Below are positions 52,101-64,000 of a DNA stretch of 64,000 nucleotides, in pieces. Below the pieces are notes generated by a model. The model was not told the origin of the DNA, searched no databases, and worked only from the letters and a program-made list of their open reading frames with translations. This DNA is from Gymnorhina tibicen (Eukaryota > Chordata > Aves > Passeriformes > Artamidae): contig VXAZ01005702.1 in assembly GCA_013399875.1 (NCBI GenBank), positions 1,891,424 through 1,955,423 of the forward strand, given 5' to 3'. The translations under genes were made by a program, and so were the position numbers. Within the stretch, counting starts at the first letter, position 1; every line of letters begins with the position of its first letter.

Positions 52101-53329
52101 TTCATGATTTCAGTCAGCTTTGGTCTTGGAAAATTTCATATGTGTATTTCAGTAGTGTCTTAATGTTCTGGGGACCTCATACGTGAGATAAATTAAATTT
52201 AACCTGAAAATTAAGAGAGTATTGTACAGCTAAAGGTGCAGAAGTACACTCGGCATATTTTCTTCAAAAATACAGTCACAGTTAGGCTTCTATGTGCTTT
52301 GAGATGATTCCACTGCCAGTCCCATGGAACTCTGAAAAAAGTTGAATTACTGCTCCATAAAATTATTGCTGAAAAATTCAGTTTTGATTGTGTACTGCAT
52401 TTCTCATGTGTCATTTACAATATTTACTAAATACTTATCTTTGGGAGGTGCTGAGTATATTTTCTTTAGCGTGGCTATTTTAGCTGGTAAACCTGATCTC
52501 TCATCATGTAATACATTGTCTGAGCACTTAGTGAAGGGGTTTGACAATGACCCTTACTTACTGGAAACTATTTACTCTTAAAAAGCCTTTTCCAATACAG
52601 TCCTGTTGTTTGGAAGCTGCAAAATAAGTCCATTTTTGAATCACTGTGTATATTATATCAGTGAGATGAACATGACAACTGTATGTCAGGGCTGAAATCT
52701 AACTAAAAGCTGAAGAATTTATGGAAAGGACAGCAGTATAGTAGTTAATTTCCATCAAATAGTCCAGAGTGTATGTAGTATCAGCCTGTGCTAGTGGAGA
52801 CTGATCTATGTTCCCTAGTAAATCCAATCACACATCCTAATAAAAAAAAAAAGATTTTTTTTCTCCTGTCTATATCTTTTATTACAGTATGTTTGCTTGT
52901 CTGGTCTGAAAACAAGACAGAGCTTAAATAACTACAAAGAATTACTTAATCACCCTTATAGCTTCCTCAAGAGGAACCAACCAAGGCAGCCCATTAGCAA
53001 AGACAAATGAATAACAAGCCAAAACTTAAAAGAACTGAAATAAGGAATAATGAAAAAAAAAAAAATACATTTCTCTCCCTACCTACAATAAACATAAGAG
53101 TGAATAGCTGACAAAGTTTTGAGGTGTTTGGTTGCTCAGAATATCCTTCTGCCTTAATTATTGTCTCTGTGCTGATGTTTCCTTCCATTCATTCTGAGTC
53201 TGTCACTAAAGCTGAGTTAGGGGTCCTTGTGGCTCACAGCATTATCTGCTCCCTAGGAATTGAAAATTAACTTTCTAGCTGGTGGTTGATGCTGGCATAG
53301 CTTAATCAAATCTCAGTCAAAAACTGAGT

Positions 53330-53870
53330 ACTGGGGGTCATCTAGATCAACCTCCTGCTCAAAGCCAGGACTGCTGCTGAGTCTGGATCAGCTGTGACTA
53401 TGTCTAACCGGGTGTTTCAAAGCTCGAACAAAGGAGATGCCACAGTCTCTGCATAATCTCTTTTCGTGCTGCACTACTCCATCAGTGAAAAGGTTTTTCA
53501 GATCTGAGCCTGTGAAGTAACAATTTGTGACTGCTGCTTCCTGATGTATCATTTGGTGCTGCCAGGAGGCATTTGGCCCCATAATCCTGGTACGGCTCTA
53601 TAAGTAGCACTACATGTCCCTTAGTTGCCTCTCAACAAATTTAACCAGTTCAGCTCTCTCCACCTGTCCCTACAGGGCACCTGCCCACAGCCTCTGTCCA
53701 TCATTCTTGTTCCCTGCAGGACCTTCTCCTATTCCTCCACATTCCTTTTCAGGAAGGAGGCACAGGACTGGTTGCAGCCTCCCAGGGCAGTCTCACCAGC
53801 TCTGAGCAGAGAGGGGATATAAAAGCTTTCCTAAGCCTGCTGGTCATCTTTCTCCTAATAGAGCCCGGGG
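53330..53870 (-). mobile_element. Probable CR1 LINE fragment, diverged
   Basis: GGGGTCATCTAGATCAACCT and CCTGCTCAAAGCCAGGACTG are typical reversed CR1 sequence. CTCTCTCCACCTGTCC and later blocks are weaker matches to the upstream CR1 body. Boundaries are approximate. Confidence 0.65.
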
Positions 53871-54539
53871 TTTGGTTTACATAATTTACAGTGAGCTTAA
53901 TATAATACATAATAAACTGAATAGATTCAGAAAATTTCAGTATGGATAACAAGAAAGGAACTCTAAGCAGCTGTGTGAACAATGACTGGGATAACAAGAG
54001 CTGGGTTTGGCAGGAGTTTCAGCTAGAGTGGAGTTTCAGTAACAGTGGCATCTGCGCTCAGAAGGCAGCAGGAAAGGTATGAGACAGAAGTGAGGAGACT
54101 GAGGAATTCACTGAGATAGGTTGTTAGAGGTCTTTTGATCAAAATTTGCACATGGCAGCTATTTAATTTCAGTGACTCCTGTTCAAATCATGAAAGTGTA
54201 AACAAAAGAAACTAGATTAGTCAAAGCATTCTCAGTACAGGAGGTTCAGGTTTTTTTACCTGGAGACAGACCACTGAAACAAATGTCTTTAATATTTTGC
54301 CATTCTGTAAGGTCACTAACTTCATGATTATGTTGATTTTAGGTTGGGCTCCATTTTGATGCCTTCTGTTCCTGCATCCTCCTGTGAAGTGGTTGAAATA
54401 AGGACAGGGAGAAAAAACTCACCTATTACCATCAGCAGCAAAACAGACTCGATTTCAGGGAAATTAATTTAACTTATTACCAATCAATTCAGTGTAGGAT
54501 AGTGAGAAATTAAATCTTAAAACACCTTCTCTCCCAAAC

Positions 54540-55100
54540 TCTCCTTTCTTCCTGAACTCAGCTGCACTCATAATTTTCTCCTCCTCCTCAGTGGCAGAGG
54601 AGGACAGGGAATGGGGGCTCTGGTCAGTTCATCACATGTTGTCTCTGGTGCTCCTTCCTCCTCAGGGGGAGGTTTCCTCACACCATTCCCCTGCTCCAAG
54701 GTGGGGTCCTCACCAGGCTGCCGTGGATATCTGATCCACCATGGACCTCCAGGGGCTGCAGGGGCACAGATGCCTCACCATGGTCTGCACCATGGGCTGC
54801 AGGGGAATCTCAGTACCAGTGCCTGGAGCACCTCCTGCCCCTCCTTCTACATTGACCTGGGTGTCTGCAGAGCTGTTCCTGTCACATATTCTCACTCCTT
54901 TCTCTGGCTGCAGCTACTGTGTGTTATTTTCCTCCTTCTTAAATACATTATCCCAAGGCTCAACCATGGTCAGGCCTTGGCCTTGGCCTTGGCCAGCAGT
55001 GGCTCTTTCTTGTAGCCAGCAGGCATTGGCTCTATCAGACATAGGTAATGCTTCTGGCAGCTGCTCACAGAAACCACCCCCGTAGTCTCACCATCCCCTC
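54540..55100. repeat. Probable interspersed repeat, family not named
   Basis: A GC-richer block with ATGGACCTCCAGGGGCTGCA, GGGCTGCAGGGGAATCTCAG and CATATTCTCACTCCTTTCTC. I recognise this wording from dispersed avian repeats, probably LTR or ERV derived, but cannot assign a family. A CCTTGG triplet (CCTTGGCCTTGGCCTTGGCC) sits near 54,975. Open frames inside are not convincing. Confidence 0.55.
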
Positions 55101-57244
55101 ACTATCAAAACCTTGCCATGCATCCCACTGCAATGTAAAATTAACAAAATATATAAAAATATCTGCTCCCTCTCTCTCTGTTTTCTCTTTTCCATTTCTA
55201 CCTAACCAAAGATGAAATGAGCAATGCACAGAATAACATAAGTCTGGAAAAGGAGAGGGAGAAAAGCATGAACCCTTGAAGTGTGGATGTGGGATGATTT
55301 GTTATCCATAGTTCCTGTTTAGCATTACGCCTAAGGTTTGTGTTGAGCAGAAATCCACTGAAGACCATGGGTGACACAGGTATTGGTAAGATCCATGTTT
55401 TCTATGTAACTACACTGAAGGGTCAAGCGTTCTTCTACCAGGAAAGTGTAGAAGATGTTTTCCGGGTCATAGTTCCCCATGCATCTCTACTCTGTTAACA
55501 GAGCCATATTTACAGAACTAGTTACCCCACAGGAGAAAAATATTCAAATAAGCAGTCATTAACACCATGAGTAGCCTGATCCCACTGACTGCTGGAACCA
55601 GAGAGGGAGCTGCTAACACAAAATGTTTGCATTTTTGCTTTGTTGTTGTTGTTATTGTACTAGTTTTTTCACTGACCTGAAGCCTCTTGAGTATTAATCA
55701 AGTGCTTTTGCTTGACAAATTCAGTGTTCAGCTGGTTGAGCTTGGTATACAGAGCATGATTAATCTTCATTTACATTTAGTCAAGAGTTGCAGCTAATGA
55801 TCATTGTGGCATTGACATTATTAATTCATGTTTACAAAATGTGAACCAAACAGCTAGATTTTTCTACCGAATCTCATCCTTTGGAGCTAAGAGTTACTTG
55901 ATACTGACAAGAGCTGAAGTTGCTCAGATAGGGATGCTACTATTTTGCTTCCTTTTATCAAGGTAATCTTTCTTTTGCCACTATCTAAGTCTTCTTTCCT
56001 CCCTATGCAAAATGCCATCTGAATAAAAAAAGGTAGTTGAAAATTCATGTGTAGAGACTAACACAAGATAACAAATAAAAACTTAGAAAGAGATTACTCA
56101 GGAGAAGTGAGATAATAGCAGACAAGACAACAGCTTCATCCCCACTTGTGTATGGAAGGGCCATTGATTCCAAGGAGAATTATGAGGCAGGATTTGAGTG
56201 AGGCCAGTGAAACAGAATTAGAGCCTTAGAGGGCTCCTTCCACTCCATGGTGCCAGTGCAGAGATAGAAGACTGAAAATGAAGAAAATTTGGTGACAATA
56301 ACCTTCTTGGTGGTACAGAAGACTGGATGATTTTGAATATTTTTCTGTATAACACGGTATCCACTTAAGTTAGCCGGTGTCTCTGCACTGTTATATAAAG
56401 TATAAAAGTGTTCATCTGAATCAGGTCATATAAAGTTCAATAGTTCTTTTTCAATAGAAGAACAACCCAAGTGGATAGAAATGTATCATTACAGCAAATA
56501 AAGCATGAGCAAGACTAACAATGAATACCTAAAACAGGAGCAGTGTGTGGGTTTCACGTAAATGGCACAGAATGAGGGCATGTTGTAATGAGTTGTAATT
56601 CAGCAGAAGCTTTCTGCAAGTGAAACAGCACAGTCCTTCACAGTCTCATATTCTCTTCTTTTCCAGTTGCTTATATGGATGGCAGTGTACCAGGACAGGA
56701 GCTCATCCATACTTTCACAAACATTAAGTTCTGCGTGCAGAGTCATGAAAGTACTTGTCTGAGCACTGCTGACAAACCACACACTATATCTAATACTGCA
56801 AATGCTGTAAAGAGTCCAAATTGATTTGGTACTTCCAGATTTCAGGAGTTTGTGCTAACTGAATTAAGTTGAAGGGAAACTCCTTTTTACCTTGATACAG
56901 ATTGCTGAAGAGTCACTGGGCGTGAGACTTGGGCAAAGAAGCAAAGCCTATTAAAAATCATCAAAATGAACAGATTGATGAGGAACATACTGCTTCTGTG
57001 AGCTGATGAGAATTCACTGTGTGGGAAGAAATCTGTGATAAAGCAGTAGATAGTGTGTTCCTAAATGGGAGATCAGGAGTCTGCCTAGTGGAACAGGTGA
57101 TCAACAAAATTTGGCTATCAATCTTTGAAACTCTTCTTACTTCGAGAACAATTTTCCATATGTGAAAATGCTCCTCTACATGGCCCACCAAGGTAGAAGT
57201 TAAACCCTTCACTCCTCATTATTATAGGGAACACTGCAAGTTTC

Positions 57245-57802
57245 TGTCCTGGTTTCAACTGGGACAGAGCTTATTTTCCTCTTAGTAGCTGGTACAGTGC
57301 TGTGGTTTGGGCTTAGGATGACAGTAGCTTTGATAACATACTGATGTTTTGGCTGATGCTTAGTAGAGCTTACTCTAAGTCAAGGATTTTCAGTTTCCCA
57401 TGACCTGCCAGTGAGGAGCTGTACAAGAAGCTAGGAGGGAGCAGGGTCAGGACAGCTGACCCCACTGGCGAAAGGGATATTCCCTACCATAGAATGCCAT
57501 GCATACTATATAAACTGGGGGAGTTATCCGGAAGGGGACTGATGCTCAGGGACAGGCTGGGAATCGGTCAGCAGGTGGTGGACAATTGTACTGTGCATCA
57601 CTTATTTCTCTTGAGCTTTATTTCTCTCTTCTTTTCATTAAAATTATTATCTTTTATAACGGTAGTAATAGTAGTATTTTATTTTATTTCTTATCTTAAC
57701 TCACAAAATTTTCCCTTTTCTTTCCTGTTCTACTCCCCACCATGTGTGTGGGAGTGAGTGAGAGGCTGTGGTGCTTAGTTGCTGACTGGAGTTAAACCAC
57801 AA
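57245..57802 (+). mobile_element. ERV solo LTR, nearly complete
   Basis: It starts TGTCCTGGTTTCAACTGGGA and passes GTAGCTGGTACAGTGCTGTG, then GGACAGCTGACCCCACTGGC. A TATAAACTGGGGGAGTTA promoter block follows, then a TTATC-rich part, and it ends GGAGTTAAACCACAA. Length is about 558 bases. No internal retroviral genes flank it, so it is a solo LTR. It is the best-preserved copy in the window. Confidence 0.88.
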
Positions 57803-59045
57803 TGGTTTCTCATCTTGCTTCTTGAAAGCATGATCTGGGAGAAAATTTACTGGAAAGGAGCTCAGTTGGGTAAATCAAATCCATTCTGAGTAGTATGAGT
57901 ATGCAACTATGTCACCTTCTATTAATTACCTTTAAGTATAAAAACAATTTTTTTCTTTTCTTCAATCTTACTATACCAAATAAGATTTGTTCTGGCAAAT
58001 CTGAAAGTAGGCTCTGTTTCCTGATATTGCGAAAGAGTTTCAGAGGCTCTCAAACAGGAATGGGCAGAGTGCTTATTCTCACTGATGGAAAAATTATGTC
58101 AATTGTGAGAATTGGGTCTCTATCCCCAAAGGAATGTGTGTGAAGTGAACTTCTGTACAAACAACTTGCAGCAGAGTTTGTGATGTATCGTCTACTGGTG
58201 CACAGCAAAAAGAACTACTTTCATTTAAGCTTCTTTTTGCAATAGAGATGTAACAGTGCTCCAGTGTATATTCTGAAAGAAACATGCTGAGAAATTTTAT
58301 TTTATTCAGGGGTGAGACTCATATGCTACTTTATTTTGAATATTTAATAAAAACTGTCTCTTCCCACCTTACTCCATTTTAGTATCTTCTAAACAATTTT
58401 CACTGTTTCAAATTCTGCCACTGACTTTTCAGCCAAGTTTCATAAAAAAACTCAAGTCGGAATGAAATATTTCTCTAGATAAATAGTAGGAATTGAAAAC
58501 AAGTCTGCTTTGTTGCATCAGTCCTGCACTCTGTCATAGGTATAAATACTATATTTAGATGTTGCTCAGTAAGATGAGAGGTCTAGAGGGAATAATGTCA
58601 TCTCCATCAACAATAATTTCCAACTGTGCAGAACTGTATGCAGTCTTTCAGCTGTCTCACCAGTAACAAAGGAACTATCAATAGAGCTACCTCAGTGAAG
58701 ATAAAACATGACAAAGGTCTACTGAACCAAATCAGTCAGGTTTGTGAAATCTTTGTGCATACATACTTGGAATTTTCCTCATTATTAGCACCTACGGTCT
58801 TTCATTCTTTGGCATAAATTTTATGTAACTGAAGTACAAACAAATTATTTGTTGTTAATATTCATAATGCAATTTCCAGCTGTTTTACAAAAGAACACCT
58901 ACAAACACATTAGCCTTCTTCAGCTTTTTATAACGTCACCTTAACTCTTCAGGTAGCAAACCAGATTGTTTTGTTTACACTCCAGTGGATGAGATATTGC
59001 TATGTGATGTCCGGGCAATGTACAGAAAATAAAAAAACCAGCTCC

Positions 59046-59090
59046 CCTTCAGCTCATTGGTGTAAATGTCGAGTGTATTGCTATAGCAAC
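59046..59090 (+). promoter_or_regulatory. Candidate promoter element: reversed CCAAT box and RFX X-box-like palindrome
   Basis: ATTGG (reversed CCAAT) at about 59,056 is followed 17 bases later by TTGCTATAGCAAC at 59,078-59,090. The core TTGCTATAGCAA is a perfect 12-base palindrome and fits the RFX half-sites (RGYAAC). This pairing occurs in promoters of RFX-controlled genes. It lies just upstream of an exon-like open segment. Function is inferred. Confidence 0.35.
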
Positions 59091-59165
59091 AACCCGAAAT
59101 TAAGAATTCATTAGTTCCTCGCACTGACACCTCTTAAATTACTCAGTGTTTTGGAGGGGAAGGAG

Positions 59166-59331
59166 ATGGATTTTATTGGTTTTTCTCAGCAGCAGGTTAT
59201 TAGCCCCTTTGATATAACCCAAGATGGGCTTGTGCATATTAGTGCTACCAGACTTCAAACGAAGACACCTCCAAAAGCAATCAAGAGCCCTGTGACTGCT
59301 GGGCCACCATCTAACCACAGAGAAACCCAAG
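59166..59331 (+). CDS. Candidate first coding exon of an unrecognised small gene
   Basis: The ATG at 59,166 has G at -3 and G at +4. From it 55 codons read open (start MDFIGFSQQQVISPFDITQD, later KTPPKAIKSPVTAGPPSN) to a donor-like CCCAAG/GTTTGT, phase 1. Composition is less AT-biased than the surroundings. I do not recognise the protein. It lies about 75 bases after an RFX-like site. Without splicing the frame stops 24 bases further on. It could equally be chance; the opposite strand is also open here. Confidence 0.28.
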
Positions 59332-61826
59332 GTTTGTTAAAAGTCTGTGTTTTGTAAATGCATGATTAGATGAAGATTTGCAGCCCTGCAGAAAAGGATG
59401 TAGCTTCCCCACTGGCACTGCCCAGGATGATGGGGCAGCTCTGGGTCATAGAGTTATTTATGCAACAGTATTGATGCAAATATACTTTTCCCCCTAGCCT
59501 AGCAGGGTCCTCCTGCTTCTGAGGATGCCCCAGAAGGCTTTGTGAAGAAAAGCTGTGCTGTGCAGAGTTGACCACTGCTCTCTAGAGAGCTCATCTGCTT
59601 GGTTCACTGGAAAAATTAAATATTTGAGGTGGTTTGACTAGACTCCTCAAGACAATTTTCTCAGTCTAGCATAGTTCCTTAGTATGATATTTGGAGATCT
59701 CCATCAAAATGAGGAGCAATTGGAAAACACAATCTGCTGATTAATCAATCACATCTTTTTCCTCACTACTTTTTAAAATGCCTGTCAGCAAGATAGTTGT
59801 AAGAAGGCCCCTAGTTTAGAAAGGAGAAAGAGGGGATCAAGATCGTTTACCTGGAAAGAAATGAGACCGCTATAGCTCAGAATTAATGTTTAAAATCAGT
59901 ACTTCTGATTGACTTGTGTCATATCTCTGCTCTTTTTCAGGAACACAGATGTCAGGCTCTTGAACAAATCTTGACTTGCAGGTCCCTTTGTTGGTTGAAG
60001 TTACCCTCTTCCACCATCCACAGCTTCAAGGTGAAATCTAAATCGACAGAGGTAATAGCTGGACCAGAAGTTTTCTAAGTCTTTCCATCCTCATTGAAGA
60101 AAAGGGCATTTAGAACTCCATGCAAGAGCTTCTTTGAAAGCACCTGACGAATTGAATTCAAACCTGGACATCAGGTTTTGAAAGACACGTATTCCAGTTT
60201 AGTGTAGAAGCACTGACTCCAAAAGCATTACAGTGGCAAGGAGAGCAGAAATCCATGTTTGACTAATCCCTGGAGAGTAGGAAACTGCTAAGTACAAGAC
60301 TGTTAAGAGTTAAATGAACAGCTGCAAGCATGTGTAGTGTCTGCAGTTGATTTACAAGGAGACTGTGACTGCAGGGAGCAAGATTTTCAATCTCAAAATA
60401 TGAGGCTTTGTACTTCAGGGGACACCAGCGCCAGACTCTATTTCTTGTTCTGTGAGTTACCTAATGTTTAAATCAAATGAGCTGTGTGTTAGATCTGAGC
60501 TTTCTCTGCTTTCTCTTACACTCTTCTGAAAAAATAGCAGTTCTCACACTGGTGGAGAAATTGGTGATTTAACCTGTGTCAGGGTTCTTTCACCAGCAGA
60601 CAGATAAGAAATATTATCAGCATGTTCAGTGATGCTGTGATAAAGGAAGAGATCAGAAAGTGCTTCATTAGATGTACATTTTTTGGGGGGGAATGGGAAA
60701 AATAAGTGTTTTATTTGAGCAGTTCAAAATCTCTAAAACACACCATTTCTGGGGCAAAACTGAACGAACAGACCTAATTTTGAAGTGTTTACTGGTAGAG
60801 CATTCTTCATACCTACTCCGTAGCCCAGGCAGTAGCTTTCTACTGAATTCAGTTAAAAACCTCACTCTCTAAATCGCCGTATTACTTGATGCCTACACTC
60901 ATCACTTGGTGCAGTGCATGTGGAAAGTTAGATGGCTCTGGAAAATCCTGCAGTATGAGCAGCAAGTCAAATGACTTTTACTGCAGGATAAAATAACCCC
61001 AAATAAATATATTAAACATACAAATGGAAACAAAACTGAAACAGATACTCAGAAAATAAAGGTTCTTTTCTATCCAGAACACTCTCCCTCACTTTCAGGC
61101 CATGAAAATACTGGAATTATATTCTTTCCTGCCTTTCAGCACGTTCTTTGCCAGATACGTCTGTTTGATAGCAGACACCTTATCCCTTCACTGAAGCTCC
61201 AGTAAATGTTAGTTTAAAGCAAAAAGAGAAACTCCTCCTTAGGACTAATTAGTAGTTTATGTACTTCAGAGTGTTGAGATTAACAAGGGTTCTGAAGGCA
61301 AGCGGGAAAGAGGATGCTTCCCGTTGTCTTCAACAGCCAACTCATCGTACTTAAAAGAGTTGTCTTGCTTGATCAGTCTTTAATCTGTGTTAGAAGAAGA
61401 TCTGAAAATGAACAGATCTGCTTCTGGAATGACTGACATAAGGACATGTTTGCTACTTTTTCTGATGTCCTTAACTGATGTTATCCATTTAGCAGTTATT
61501 TAACTCTCATCTTTTTCACTGAAACACCGCAGTTTCATTCCAAATTCAGAAGAATTGTTATGACATTCTTGTTGAGGAGAAAAAAAAAGCTGGACTTCAG
61601 TATTTTTATTTGTTTCAGTAACTCTCTGTAGCATCAATGCTATACAGTTTTCTCTTAGCCTAGACAAGAACGTTTTGTAGAGAGGAGGGAGAAATTCTGT
61701 TTTTAATTTACAGCTTCTGAAGAGTGAGTTTTATTAGGTTATCACAGAGGTTGAGATAATATATACATTGTCAGTGTGACTGTTTGTTTTGTCTGCAGTG
61801 ACGTGTAAGGAAGAAACATGATATGC

Positions 61827-62205
61827 TGTTGTCGTGGTTTATCCCCAGCCAGCAAGTAAGTACCATGCAGCTGACTGCTCACTATCGCCTGCTGTGGGAT
61901 GGGTAGGAGAATCAGAAATATGTAAAACACATGGGTCGAGATAAGAAGAGTTTAAAAATTGAAATAAAGTAAAATACTATGATTATTATTATTATTACTA
62001 TTATTACTACTACTACTATTAAGGGAGATAAAGAGAGAGAGAGCATTAAAACCCAAGAAAAACAAGTGATGGTCAATACAACTGCTCACCACACGCTGAC
62101 TGATGCCCAGCCTTCCCCATGCTGCAGTCAGCCACTCCTGGACAACTCCCCCCATTTAAATATTGGGCATGACACTCTGTGGTATGGAACATCTCTGTGC
62201 TGCCC
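61827..62205 (-). mobile_element. ERV LTR, minus orientation, 5' truncated
   Basis: On the minus strand it ends GGCTGGGGATAAACCACGAC and contains AATATTTAAATGGGGGGAGT, where the TATAAACTGGGGGAGTT block of related copies should be. A triplet microsatellite (ATT/ACT, 61,982-62,022) fills the R/U5-like section. A GA-rich run sits next to it. Confidence 0.85.
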
Positions 62206-62432
62206 AACGTTGTTAGCAAAATAATGAAACAAATCTGTTCTTTGCATTTCAGCTGTGGTTTGGTGGTCACCCTGGTTACCAGTATGTGTCTATTTCACAC
62301 AAAGACCGAGTTTGGATATAACTATTTCACATGGTAGACTCTTAAATACCAAACTTTTCCAGAGAAATAAGCAAATACTGCAACCATGGACAGGCACAAA
62401 AGGACTCCAACTCATTGTATATGGTCAAATGA

Positions 62433-62460
62433 AGGAAGAGAGAAAGAGAGAGAGAGAGAT
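62433..62460. repeat. (GA)n microsatellite
   Basis: GAGAAAGAGAGAGAGAGAGA-type run in intergenic sequence. Confidence 0.85.
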
Positions 62461-63072
62461 GTAATATTCATATTTAATATTTTGAAATACTACTTTTATG
62501 CTCAAAGCATCTTTCAAGTCATTTATTGAGAGAAAGTGATGAAGAGAGAAAAAGGCATCAAATTTTACTCAGTATCGGAGCTTGGGACACAAATCCATTG
62601 TTAACAAACAAATTCACTACTGTGGAAAATAAGAAAATGTTACTGGAGAAAGAGAACTAAACAACTGAAGGGTGGCAAAAGAAGGAATCTAAGAAGTTGT
62701 AGATGAGTTACTAGGCCTTTGAACTTTAGGTCAGTAATTGTGATCCAGGTTAGCTCTGTATTGATAAGAAAGTAATTACTCTTCGACACATCTGAGGGGT
62801 TTGTGGTGATATGAATTAAAAGGTCTGGGCCGAAACCTAAGGAGAAACTCTACATGTTACAAAACTTCAAATACAATCAATTTAAACAAAAAACTGAGAA
62901 TACCTATTAAAATGTGCAAAATTGATTTTGTGGAGAGAAAATAACAAATCTGGTACATGCCCTAGTCCTGTCAGGAACCCAGGTGTTTCTCTCAGTGTCT
63001 GATATAATGAATTCTGTGTTCAAGATCAAGTGTTTTATTTTCCTCTGCTCCCCCTTAATTCCTGTGACACAG

Positions 63073-63118
63073 ACCCCTACCCAAAAGGACTTCGTTCAAA
63101 ATCTCCAAAAGGTAACAG
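63073..63118 (+). CDS. Candidate downstream exon of the same unrecognised gene
   Basis: A 46-base segment between a strong acceptor (pyrimidine-rich CTCCCCCTTAATTCCTGTG then ACACAG) and a consensus donor (CAG/GTAAGA). Read in phase with the segment at 59,166-59,331 it is open and gives DPYPKGLRSKSPKGN. Linking the two is inference, and other exons may lie between or beyond the window. Confidence 0.22.
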
Positions 63119-63949
63119 GTAAGAAAAACAACTTCACAATCACCAGTTTCATTGGGTGCAGTTACTTGCCAGATTAGAACTGCCCATTTGATTCAGCACT
63201 TGTAATCACTAACTCACTAATGATGAGCCACAGAAACATGAGTGCTGAATATTCCTTCTGTACCTCCCACTCCTTGAGTTCCTCCCCTTCACAGATTTTC
63301 TTCCACCAGAGGCTCTTTGACCAGACTGATTAACAGTGTAGAGTCTGGAGGGGATTTATACGTCCTGTGTGCTTTGCTTAAACATGTCTCTTTCTCCGCC
63401 TACTTAGAGAGAATGATTAAGGAAAATCTGCTAGCAAGATAAACCAGAGTTACAGAAATCAATGAGCTTTGAGATAATTGTCTGCATTTTACAATCGGAC
63501 ATTTAGACCAGTCAATAAATATTTAATTATATTTTTTAGGTCAAAATTACATGGGGCAGGAGAAGGAAGGAAAACTTATGCTTTGGACATTTGTTTCGTA
63601 TTGTATTATTATACCTTTGCATCAAATGGAAAAAAATTTCCCCCCAAATTGTATTTCTTTATCATTTCTCAGTAATGACACTTGGAAATATTTTACAGAG
63701 TTATAAGAAGAATTATAGGGCTGGATGCACTCATTGTTCTTGAGGTATGGGATAGAGTTCTTCCTCTTTCTCAAAAAGAGAAAATCATACCTACCTGCCT
63801 AAAATGTGAATGAAAATTGCCATCCTGGTTCTGTAACGTAAGTTTGTGTTGAAAGTTAAGAAGATTTACTACGATACAAGGGAAAACAAATTGAAGGTAA
63901 TCCACCTGTGAAAACTGCTCCCAGATTTATGTCCTATTCACTGGTCTCA

Positions 63950-64000
63950 TGTGCTGGTTTTGACTGGGGTAGAGTTCATTTTGTTCACAGTATTGGTACA
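63950..64000 (+). mobile_element. Start of another ERV LTR, cut by the window edge
   Basis: TGTGCTGGTTTTGACTGGGG followed by TAGAGTTCATTTTGTTCACA matches the first bases of the LTR family at 57245 and its relatives. Only 51 bases are present. Confidence 0.75.

Larger units (their letters stand above)
43976..57244. other. Intergenic stretch with simple and interspersed repeats
   Basis: Holds the T/G-rich tract, the 20-base duplication, a diverged CR1 and an unnamed repeat. No coding gene, tRNA or other RNA gene is recognised. Confidence 0.65.
57803..63949. other. Intergenic stretch with candidate new transcription unit
   Basis: Apart from the LTR at 61,827 and the candidate promoter and exons described separately, this is single-copy AT-rich sequence. 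AATAAA hexamers near 61,002 and 61,054 could end a plus-strand transcript. Confidence 0.5.

Noticed and set aside
54611..55085. Open frames of 114 and 134 residues
   Set aside because: They lie in an interspersed repeat, and neither has a conserved motif.
59941..59984. Exon-like segment with strong acceptor TCTTTTTCAG and a CAG/GTCCCT end
   Set aside because: In phase with the 59,166 segment it stops after seven residues. It could be a terminal exon, but this is too weak to list as a feature.
24440..64000. First exon of PDZD2, the next gene in human
   Set aside because: No segment matching its N-terminus and no CpG island is present, so it must lie beyond the window.

Overview
This is a vertebrate nuclear window, almost certainly from a bird. 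It has spliced genes with GT/AG introns and many CR1 LINE 3' fragments whose sequence is of the avian type. It also has several endogenous-retrovirus LTRs of a kind common in birds. Base composition is AT-rich apart from one CpG island. The gene pair matches the DROSHA / C5orf22 neighbourhood of human 5p13.3. The exact bird lineage cannot be fixed; the LTRs suggest a non-galliform bird, with low confidence.

Positions 1-12,100 hold the 5' part of DROSHA on the minus strand. Five coding exons (9574-8724, 5649-5557, 4605-4374, 3829-3688, 1304-1150) join in frame to give the first 491 residues: the proline-rich and RS-rich N-terminus and the start of the central domain. The catalytic RNase III domains lie beyond position 1. 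Positions 12,093-12,480 are a GC-rich bidirectional promoter. The plus-strand gene C5orf22 (UPF0489 family) is complete at 12,259-24,123, in nine coding exons that splice into a 461-residue protein. Every intron begins GT and ends AG, and the phases agree throughout. The protein keeps acidic and histidine motifs like those of the arginase metal site.

From about 24,440 to the end (about 39.5 kb) I find no confidently known gene. This is an intergenic stretch with CR1 pieces, ERV LTRs, simple repeats and long single-copy AT-rich sequence. In human the next gene in this direction is PDZD2, and no exon of it is recognisable here. The most interesting stretch is 59,040-63,120. It holds a palindromic RFX X-box-like site, an open exon-like segment with a well-placed ATG and a splice donor, and further exon-like segments that stay open in the same phase. 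It could be the start of an unannotated small gene, but that is inference.

DROSHA makes the nuclear enzyme that starts microRNA processing. C5orf22 has no established function that I know of. Their link in this window is the shared promoter, not a shared pathway.
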